From Rhodothermaceae bacterium (GTDB taxonomy: Bacteria > Bacteroidota > Rhodothermia > Rhodothermales > Bin80): 64,000 nucleotides of DNA. The stretch lies in assembly GCA_009841335.1 (NCBI GenBank), contig VXLY01000112.1, positions 1-64,000 of the forward strand, written 5' to 3'. Made by a program: the position numbers and the translations under genes. This document shows positions 17,289 through 23,742 of the stretch, piece after piece; the first letter of the stretch is position 1; every line of letters starts with the position of its first letter. The notes under the pieces were generated by a model, which did not search any database, was not told where the DNA came from, and saw only the letters and a program-made list of their open reading frames with translations.

Positions 17289-17903
17289 GACGGAACTTTC
17301 TACACGCCCCTTGAACGAGCATTATACAAAAAAGGCTCAAATGTGTCAACTTGCCTCCCCAACCCTTTCAGCTGCAACGGCAAGAGAAGTAAGGTAATTA
17401 GTTACTATCCCGTGTCACATCGCAAACGTTTAGGATATTATTTGTACACCAGACAATGAAAAACTAAGTGATGTGCTCTTGAGTTGGAACCGTCACACGA
17501 GCAAGCCGTTCACCACGACGCGCGGTGGGGTGCGGCATGGCATGGCACGGTATGGCGAGGCGTGGCAGGGAATATCATTCGGCATGCAAGATGCGGGAAC
17601 TTGAGTGTCGTTGATTGGCAGACCACCGAGTGGAGTCACTTTTTACTTAAGGGGGTGGCTATATCACGTTTCCATCTGAGCCCCGGTCAATGAAAGGAAG
17701 TCGGGGCTTCTGGTTTCTAGAAGGCACCAGTCTCCCGGGACCCCCAGAACTTGGGCTCGGTCGCTATAGCATAAGATCGGTTTGTGATGTAGTGATTCCC
17801 CGCCAAATCGTACAGGAGGGTCATAGAATCGAAGAGCGGGCATCGGGGGGCTACGTTAGTGCCACTGAGGGCCAAATGTGCCTATTTGCGCTGTATGCGT
17901 CCC
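17289..17903. other. 615-bp region with no confident gene
   Basis: Short open frames here (17484-17693, 17690-17920) show no recognisable domain. The stretch carries a GG-start pentamer run (17524-17570) and, at 17680-17707, a GCCCCG/CGGGGC inverted repeat. The segment near 17630-17670 (GTCACTTTTTACTTAAGGGG) resembles the ends of some IS21-type elements, but no transposase is present. Confidence 0.4.
17524..17570. repeat. Degenerate tandem GGNNN pentamer array
   Basis: Nine consecutive pentamers each beginning with GG (GGTGG, GGTGC, GGCAT, GGCAT, GGCAC, GGTAT, GGCGA, GGCGT, GGCAG), closed by GG. It is in the gene-poor gap between the immA-like gene and the partition genes. The nine or more regularly spaced GG doublets could form a two-tetrad G-quadruplex or be a binding-site array. 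Confidence 0.6.
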
Positions 17904-18374
17904 TCACACCTCCTGACTGATCGCCTTGAGCCGCTTTTCGGAATAATCGGATCCTGTGCAGTTCTCGGCTATCCACGCATCCAGCACCGGGATAACCACT
18001 TCCCGCATGCTGATTTTGTTGATTGATGCGGCCAACTTAAGCGTGACGTGTACATCCTTCGGGAGCCAGATACCGAAATTTATTTTCCCGCGGAGATCTC
18101 CTTCAGGCGTAGTGATCGTCTTTGCACTCGCCAGATCATCTAAGTTATCCCTGACCCAACACTCAACAACCCTTGACATAATCTTGCCCATCGCTTCCTG
18201 ATTGAAGATTGAGTAGAGCTTGATATTTGCATGGGTTTTGACAGGCAAGATGATGTTAAAAAAGACCCCGTGATCCGACCTGATCCGTTCTTTGAGCTCA
18301 GTCGCCTGTTCATGGTTCCGTTTCGGGTTCTTCCGCCGGGATAACTGACTTCTTGCAGGTTCAGGATTGGACAT
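17904..18374 (-). CDS. Tandem ribbon-helix-helix partition protein (ParG/ParB-like)
   Basis: A 156-residue basic protein encoded downstream of and overlapping parA by 14 bp. After a Lys/Arg-rich tail (residues 1-35), two RHH-like units of about 40 residues follow: F-F-N-I-I-L-P-V-K-T-H...R-V-V-E-C-W-V-R-D-N, and K-I-N-F-G-I-W-L-P-K-D-V-H...V-I-P-V-L-D-A-W-I-A-E-N. RHH proteins normally dimerise to bind DNA; here both halves are in one chain. With ParA next door, it is probably the centromere-binding component. ParG/Omega proteins are usually 70-90 residues. Confidence 0.75.
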   Translation of the reverse strand: MSNPEPARSQLSRRKNPKRNHEQATELKERIRSDHGVFFNIILPVKTHANIKLYSIFNQEAMGKIMSRVVECWVRDNLDDLASAKTITTPEGDLRGKINFGIWLPKDVHVTLKLAASINKISMREVVIPVLDAWIAENCTGSDYSEKRLKAISQEV

Positions 18375-19041
18375 GTTCTTCCGGTTTAACAGATATCAAT
18401 TTGATAATTTCTTTCAATAGAGCGGTGACCTCCCGGTCTCCCTCGCTTCCAGGCTTTAGCGTGGGAACAGTGAGACCCACCTGGAATGCTTCCGAGTAAT
18501 CCACCCTCATTGTGGTCCGGGTTGTCAGGATAGGGAACCCAAGAGACGATGCGGCTGCATCCACCTCCTTGGCAAGGTCGGTCCCGTATATTGACTGAAG
18601 ACATACAAACGCGGCGGGTACAATGCGCCCCGTCCCACTTAGCCCAGATAGACGGGCTTTGACGAGATCAATGAGTGGCTCCGTGGCCCAAAGATCCGGG
18701 GCGCTGGGTCGAATGGGGATCAGGATACAGTCCGCGACATACAAGGCGGCCATAGAAAGTCGTTCAAGCCCCGCCGGTGTATCCACCACGACCCAATCAA
18801 AGTCATCAATCAGCTTTTTCAACTCCTCAAGTTCGGCATCGGGAGGGAGCGACATGACAATAGGAGGCATATCCCAGTTGTCAATGCGCTCATTTTCCCA
18901 GTCCACCACTGACCCCTGAGGGTCCGCATCTACTAGTAGAGTCCGATATCCGAACTCGGACAGTCCGCCAGCCAGGTTCGTTGCCAGCGTACTGCGGCCT
19001 ACGCCACCCTTTGGGCTTAGAATTGAGACAACCGTTGACAT
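18361..19041 (-). CDS. parA: ParA-family partition ATPase
   Basis: A 226-residue MinD/ParA-type ATPase that segregates low-copy replicons. The deviant Walker motif reads K-G-G-V-G-R-S-T at residues 11-18: the signature Lys11 is present but the usual P-loop Lys16 is Arg. Other motifs are L-L-V-D-A-D-P-Q-G-S and D-W-V-V-V-D-T-P-A-G. It is short and lacks an N-terminal HTH, so it is a type Ib ParA (ParF/delta-like). That class pairs with RHH proteins, as found here. The upstream region (19042-19160) is AT-rich and divergent to the M23 gene. Confidence 0.88.
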   Translation of the reverse strand: MSTVVSILSPKGGVGRSTLATNLAGGLSEFGYRTLLVDADPQGSVVDWENERIDNWDMPPIVMSLPPDAELEELKKLIDDFDWVVVDTPAGLERLSMAALYVADCILIPIRPSAPDLWATEPLIDLVKARLSGLSGTGRIVPAAFVCLQSIYGTDLAKEVDAAASSLGFPILTTRTTMRVDYSEAFQVGLTVPTLKPGSEGDREVTALLKEIIKLISVKPEEHVQS

Positions 19042-19160
19042 GCTAAATGAATATATAATACTTCAACACTATAATCTAACAAAAGGTCCAATGAAACTGT
19101 GGTCCGGATCCTCAGCCCTGCGATCTTGTAGCAGCCAATTCCGCATTCCCCAAGAAATAA

Positions 19161-19739
19161 ATGTCCCGGAGTCTTCTAGTAATCGCCTCTGTGATCTGCA
19201 TTCTTGTCCCTGTGGTCTACTGGGCAGGATCTGGACGCGGATTGGATGTCGAACGTAAACACCAGATCTTGCAAACCACCAATACCCTACAGTCCATCAT
19301 CCTTCCGCCAGGAAATCCCTCCCGCGAAAAGTCACGTACCCCTCCGCACGGAAGCCCTGTCGCCGGGCGGGTATCCAGCCCGTTTGGAATGCGGTTACAT
19401 CCTAGATACAATCGCCTAAAACCACACCGGGGAGTTGATATTGCTGCTCCGATTGGAAGCCACGTCATGGTCACCGCAGATGGATGGGTACACAGGATTG
19501 GCCATCACCCCGAAGGACACGGAATCTTTGTCGAGGTATCCCATCCTGGAAGTGGATACCTAACGCTCTACGCACACCTGTCCCTTGTCCATGTTCGTGT
19601 TGGGCAGGCCGTGAAACGCGGACACGTGATTGCCCTTACAGGCGAGACAGGCAATGCAGTCGGTCCTCATTTGCATTACGAAGTCCGAACTTCCCGCGGG
19701 AAACATGTGAATCCGCAGCGTCTCCGGCCGGCAAATTGA
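19161..19739 (+). CDS. M23/LytM-family peptidoglycan endopeptidase
   Basis: A 192-residue secreted or membrane-anchored protein with an N-terminal hydrophobic segment (residues 5-22). The M23 domain starts at V-S-S-P-F-G-M-R-L-H-P. Zinc ligands are visible: His89/Asp93 in H-R-G-V-D-I-A-A, His139 in Y-A-H-L, and His170/His172 in G-P-H-L-H-Y-E-V. The family cuts peptide bridges of peptidoglycan. No VirB1 transglycosylase is encoded in this transfer region, so this enzyme may open the wall for the conjugation channel. Confidence 0.85.
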   Translation: MSRSLLVIASVICILVPVVYWAGSGRGLDVERKHQILQTTNTLQSIILPPGNPSREKSRTPPHGSPVAGRVSSPFGMRLHPRYNRLKPHRGVDIAAPIGSHVMVTADGWVHRIGHHPEGHGIFVEVSHPGSGYLTLYAHLSLVHVRVGQAVKRGHVIALTGETGNAVGPHLHYEVRTSRGKHVNPQRLRPAN

Positions 19740-19910
19740 CCGTGGTGATTCGGCAATGTAACCAACAACTTCCTCACCCGGGTTGCACTTAATCCAGTAT
19801 ATTGCAATACATTGAAACAAAGTAGTTTCGCAATGGTAGCCTGACAGGTCACGATCTCTACATGCTCTCCAGATGGCCGACCTTGGCTCTCCTTCATTCC
19901 CCTCAAGTCC

Positions 19911-20117
19911 ATGAGCAACCCTGATGCCATCCCCACGGGGACATTCGCCTGGCTCCGAAAAGAAGAAACCTGGGGCTGCAGGGTTGCAAAAGAGATTGAG
20001 CCCGGAACAACAACCAAGGTGGATGTACATCGCAAGGACGGCAGCAGCGAAACCAAGACGGTTAAGGTGTTCTGGGTAGGCGAAGGGGTCTCCCTGGGAA
20101 GCTTCGTAGATAACTGA
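19911..20117 (+). CDS. Small beta-rich protein of unknown function (68 aa)
   Basis: A 68-residue open frame starting with ATG. The sequence P-G-T-T-T-K-V-D-V-H-R-K-D-G-S-S-E-T-K-T-V-K-V suggests a compact beta-barrel. Similar short domains with an R-K-D-G turn are seen in plasmid and phage proteins. It is followed by a 146-residue gene after 29 bp on the same strand, with which it shares a basic beta-hairpin flavour. Function is unknown; nucleic-acid binding is only a guess. Confidence 0.5.
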   Translation: MSNPDAIPTGTFAWLRKEETWGCRVAKEIEPGTTTKVDVHRKDGSSETKTVKVFWVGEGVSLGSFVDN

Positions 20118-20146
20118 TCCTTCCAAAATCCTAACACGATCCCACT

Positions 20147-20587
20147 ATGAATAAAAAGAGGACCTACGGACTTAAAGACTTCGTCATTGACGAATCGACC
20201 ATTCCCACCGCCAGGCCAATTAAACTCATGGACGGCAGCTGGGGCGTGTTCGTGTCTCACGAGGACATGCCGAAGCTGCGCAACCACCTGATTGTCTCGG
20301 TCCAGACCAAAGGGGGGAAGACTTGGTATGCCCAGCTGGTGACCCGCGAACACGCGGATAAGCAGGGGGTTGCTTTCTCACCAGCCGCGCGCCGGATAGA
20401 TCTGAATATAGAAGCAGAAGCAAGATACCTCCTCTACCGTCAACGCCGGGTAGAGGTGTCTCAGGGAAAACTCTTCTGCTCCTCCGATGTGGTCATTCCA
20501 GATCAACACGAAAGAATCTTCCCTAATTACTCCAAGAATCACTCCAAGAAACAGCACAGAGTACGGCAGAGATCACGCTCCCGGTAA
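20147..20587 (+). CDS. Hypothetical basic protein (146 aa)
   Basis: This protein starts M-N-K-K-R-T and ends in a Lys/Arg/Ser/His-rich tail that is probably disordered. The middle (H-L-I-V-S-V-Q-T-K-G-G-K-T-W-Y-A-Q-L-V-T-R-E) resembles the hairpin in the preceding 68-residue protein. It lies between the M23 peptidase and the replication block. No family was recognised. The basic tail suggests DNA or RNA contact. Confidence 0.5.
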   Translation: MNKKRTYGLKDFVIDESTIPTARPIKLMDGSWGVFVSHEDMPKLRNHLIVSVQTKGGKTWYAQLVTREHADKQGVAFSPAARRIDLNIEAEARYLLYRQRRVEVSQGKLFCSSDVVIPDQHERIFPNYSKNHSKKQHRVRQRSRSR

Positions 20588-20705
20588 AGGCGACATCCCA
20601 ATCCAATGATCGGTCCCTTCACAGGCTATGAGGAGAATCGACTGTATTGCAGTGCGATAGATAGCTACTAGTGATTCGCCCCACCTAGAACGCCGCCGTA
20701 GGGGG

Positions 20706-20750
20706 CCCTTTGAAAGGGGACGTACTTGTCAAGGAGCTTGTCCACTCCTT
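20706..20750. repeat. Two adjacent short inverted repeats
   Basis: A perfect dyad CCCTTT-G-AAAGGG lies at 20706-20718. A second dyad AAGGAG/CTCCTT lies at 20731-20736 and 20745-20750. They sit between convergent genes and could act as a weak bidirectional terminator; no T-run follows directly. Confidence 0.3.
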
Positions 20751-20851
20751 AAACCAGCCTTGCGTTCGGGGTCTACTGTCTTCGTCATGGGCGGTAGTAT
20801 GAAAACACTGTTATTGCCGCATCAGCCCAGTTATTTTGATGTGCGACAGTC

Positions 20852-21199
20852 TCATTTTGTTAGTAGAACTTGGAATCTCTTAAACATCAGTAGGAATTCG
20901 TTCATAGTCATATTTAGAACTATGCATCTATATGACTTTTCATCTGAAGAATCCTCCCTGACATAGACCTCCACATATGGATCACGAACGGTATCGAAAA
21001 TTTCCCCCATACCAAGTCTTATTGCTGCTATATAATCTTGCTCAGTGATTATCCCTTCTCTTATAAGAAGACTTTTGAAGCTCCTACTATCGTTACTATC
21101 TGCAGAAGCTGATCCCTTATAGTCCTCGTACTTTACACGAGCACGAGAAATAGGGCCATCATGGGGAAATTCGTTTTCGACTGTCATGGCGATACCCAC
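20852..21199 (-). CDS. Hypothetical protein (115 aa)
   Basis: A 115-residue acidic protein with lower GC than its neighbours. It has an alpha-helical middle (F-K-S-L-L-I-R-E-G-I-I-T-E-Q-D-Y) and a hydrophobic C-terminus. A second ATG four codons later could be the true start. The AT-rich base use suggests a recent arrival on the element. No family was recognised. Confidence 0.45.
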   Translation of the reverse strand: MGIAMTVENEFPHDGPISRARVKYEDYKGSASADSNDSRSFKSLLIREGIITEQDYIAAIRLGMGEIFDTVRDPYVEVYVREDSSDEKSYRCIVLNMTMNEFLLMFKRFQVLLTK

Positions 21200-21693
21200 T
21201 TTGTCTGTTGTTGAATACGGTGACTGCCCCCAATATAACGATTCAAATCACTGTGTCAACCCTCTTCACATCCACACCGAAATAGGGCAAAAATTATTCC
21301 TTCATTATCTTTACGCAACAGTCTCTATGACTGAAAATGCCGCTGAAACCCGGTCCGTTTCGTAACGCTTATCAGCAGGATCAATACCGCAAGTCCGGGG
21401 TGTTCGATACTGAATAGACGGTTTCTAACGTCCCGCTATACTCCCTGGGTGCAGGTAGGCTCCAGCCAGGCCAACCACTCCCCATTGTCATTCCATCCGC
21501 AGACTTTGCAACACTACCCGACATTGGTTCCCAATCCTCGTACAGAGGATCGTCCTAGCAGCCAAATGGATCCCGCCCGCCCAGAGGGCACTCTTCAATC
21601 TTTAGAGGTTCCTGGACGGTGTCCATGCCTTCTCCAGATGCTGTGTACTCTTTCGTTGAGGTCTCCAGCTTCCTGCCCTTTGTGAGTTAGGGA
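21200..21693. other. 494-bp region with no confident gene
   Basis: No credible coding frame, RNA gene or strong dyad is seen between the hypothetical gene and the dnaB stop. It could hold an origin or a terminator, but no iteron-like array was found by eye. Confidence 0.3.
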
Positions 21694-23166
21694 CTAAAAA
21701 GGGCCGCCGTTCTTAGTAGGGACAGTCCGCCAATTCACCCCCTCGCGTGGTGCATGTTCGAGGGGTGGGTGGTACGGGGTGTAGTTTCTGAACCGTGCAT
21801 AAGTTTTGTCAAAGTTAAGTTTCACCGTCCCGATCGGCCCATTTCGGTGTTTCCCCACAATCACCTCCGCCACCCCTTCGGTGGATGCCCCGCTCTTATC
21901 CGTTTTTACCCCGTATACCTCTGCCCGATAGATGAAGGCAACCATGTCGGCATCCTGTTCTAGGGATCCACTCTCCCGCAGGTCTGACAACAGGGGGCGC
22001 TTGTCCACTCGGTCTTCCGGGTTCCGGTTGAGTTGACTGAGCGCAATAACCGGGATATGTAGTTCTTTTGCCAATGCCTTCAGGGATCGTGAAATCGAGG
22101 CAATCTCCTGTTCACGGCTATCTGCATTCCGCTTTCCCTGCAAGAGCTGCAAATAGTCTACCAGTAACAGGCCGATATCGTGCTCCGACTTCAATCGCCT
22201 GCATTTCCCCCGAAGCTCCAGGATATTCAATGACGCGGAATCGTCGATCCATATTCCCCCTCGTCCCAAGATACTCCCAACCTCCTTTACTCGCAGGCAT
22301 TCGTCCTGGGTCATCGCCCCGCTCCGCATTCTTTGCAAATCCACCCCCGCCTCCGAGGAAAGCAGCCGGTGCATTAGCTGCTTCCGCTCCATTTCCAGGG
22401 AAAAGATCACACAATGCACTGGATTTTGCGAGGCGAGGGCAGCATTACGTGCGCACGCTAGCGCAAACGCAGTTTTCCCCATTGCCGGTCGGCCAGCGAT
22501 AATGATCAGATCCGTATCCTGCCACCCACCGGTGATCTTGTCCAGATCTACAAATCCGCTGGTCACCCCAGACAAGCTATCTGTGCGTTCAGCCCTCTCC
22601 TGTATCTGCTGCATTGTTTCCTCCCCTATCTCCCTGACATGTTTCACCGACTGCCGGAGCATGTCCCCCGAAATCGAGAACAGATCGCTCTCGGCACTGT
22701 CAAGCAACTCAAACGGATCCATCGCAGGGTCATATGCCTCCCCTATACGGCGACTCATGGTTTTAATCAACGAACGAGCCATCGCCTTCTGTACCAGAAT
22801 CCTCGCGTGATGCTCAACATTCGCCCCTGTTGCGACCCGATCACTCAGCTCCATAAGATAGGGTAGGCCCCCCACCGCGTCCAGACTCCGCTCGCCCTTT
22901 AATTGCTCCGCCACTATGAATTCGTCTACCCTATTGCCATCTGCAAACAGCATACACATCGCACGAAAGATTCTGGCATGCTTAGGGAGGTAAAAAGAAT
23001 CGGGCTTCAGCAGGGATGCTGCCACACTAATCGCCCCTGGGTCAATCAGGATGGCCCCCAGCACATTCTGCTCTATCTCCACTGCTTGTGGTGGCACGCG
23101 GCCAGAGTAGTCTCTCGAAGAGTGTGATGGTGCCTCACCAGCGCGCTGCAGCGCCTCGCCGTTCAT
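21694..23166 (-). CDS. dnaB: DnaB-type replicative helicase
   Basis: A 490-residue hexameric helicase that unwinds the replication fork. The N-terminal DnaB domain (V-E-I-E-Q-N-V-L-G-A-I-L) covers about 28-130. The RecA-like C-terminal domain has Walker A A-G-R-P-A-M-G-K-T at 224-232, Walker B L-L-L-V-D-Y-L-Q-L-L, and S-Q-L-N-R. It is a full-length functional-looking copy. It is the last gene of a minus-strand block with an initiator-like protein, which suggests that the element brings its own helicase rather than being the host's chromosomal dnaB. Confidence 0.93.
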   Translation of the reverse strand: MNGEALQRAGEAPSHSSRDYSGRVPPQAVEIEQNVLGAILIDPGAISVAASLLKPDSFYLPKHARIFRAMCMLFADGNRVDEFIVAEQLKGERSLDAVGGLPYLMELSDRVATGANVEHHARILVQKAMARSLIKTMSRRIGEAYDPAMDPFELLDSAESDLFSISGDMLRQSVKHVREIGEETMQQIQERAERTDSLSGVTSGFVDLDKITGGWQDTDLIIIAGRPAMGKTAFALACARNAALASQNPVHCVIFSLEMERKQLMHRLLSSEAGVDLQRMRSGAMTQDECLRVKEVGSILGRGGIWIDDSASLNILELRGKCRRLKSEHDIGLLLVDYLQLLQGKRNADSREQEIASISRSLKALAKELHIPVIALSQLNRNPEDRVDKRPLLSDLRESGSLEQDADMVAFIYRAEVYGVKTDKSGASTEGVAEVIVGKHRNGPIGTVKLNFDKTYARFRNYTPYHPPLEHAPREGVNWRTVPTKNGGPF

Positions 23167-23357
23167 GTCCCTGTGGGAGCTGATTGTGCAGCCGGGACCT
23201 TTTCCCCTGACGCCGTCCGGGTCTTGATGGAACGCTCGAGGGCTTCTGACGCGGGATGAACCCGAACTGGGTTGCGCCTCCGGGACAGGGGAGTACGGAC
23301 AGGTACTTTCTGTTGGACCTGTCTTGCAGGAACTGTAGTCTGCTGATTAGTCATCAT
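23163..23357 (-). CDS. Small basic Gln/Pro-rich protein upstream of dnaB
   Basis: A 64-residue frame with the likely ATG at 23357 (a TTG at 23396 is further upstream). It is rich in Gln, Pro, Arg and Val with no predicted fold. It overlaps the dnaB start by 4 bp and the preceding gene by 11 bp, so it is embedded in the replication operon and translationally coupled. It could be a helicase-loading peptide or a linker protein; no family was recognised. Confidence 0.45.
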   Translation of the reverse strand: MMTNQQTTVPARQVQQKVPVRTPLSRRRNPVRVHPASEALERSIKTRTASGEKVPAAQSAPTGT

Positions 23358-23742
23358 TTTGTTGTCTTTTGGTTGTGGATTTCCGAGCCAGGTCAATGTG
23401 GTTTTGACGAAGGAGCTCGTCTAGTTCGGTCTCCAGAGAGTCCCCCCGAAAGAGCTCTTTCAGCGATACTTCCAGCGCTTTCGCAAAGCGGTTCGCTGCA
23501 TTCACATAGCGTTGAGCAAGGTCCATATCCCCATCGCACAGCGCGATGAGCAGCGTTTCAAGATGGGGGGCAAGCGGGTGTTTGTTTTCACAGTCTTGAC
23601 ACCTGTTTGCCAGCATCCCCAGGATTGCCGTATCCAAAACGATGTCACGCTCAAATATTGGCCCCATTTTGTGGGTCCACGCAGTTACCTCTTCCCGCGC
23701 GACTCTCGGACTTCCCCGTTTTGATTCAAAATGCTTAGACAT
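23347..23742 (-). CDS. Hypothetical helical protein of the replication block (131 aa)
   Basis: A 131-residue mostly helical acidic protein with a C-x-x-C pair (R-C-Q-D-C-E-N) near residue 50. It overlaps the initiator-like gene by 8 bp upstream and the small gene downstream by 11 bp. Its place between an HTH initiator and DnaB matches where phage and plasmid modules carry helicase loaders, but no loader ATPase motif is present. Function is unknown. Confidence 0.55.
   Translation of the reverse strand: MSKHFESKRGSPRVAREEVTAWTHKMGPIFERDIVLDTAILGMLANRCQDCENKHPLAPHLETLLIALCDGDMDLAQRYVNAANRFAKALEVSLKELFRGDSLETELDELLRQNHIDLARKSTTKRQQNDD

Noticed and set aside
17630-17707. IS21-type insertion sequence end
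   Set aside because: The GTCACTTTTT-like text is suggestive, but no transposase, second end or target duplication was found.
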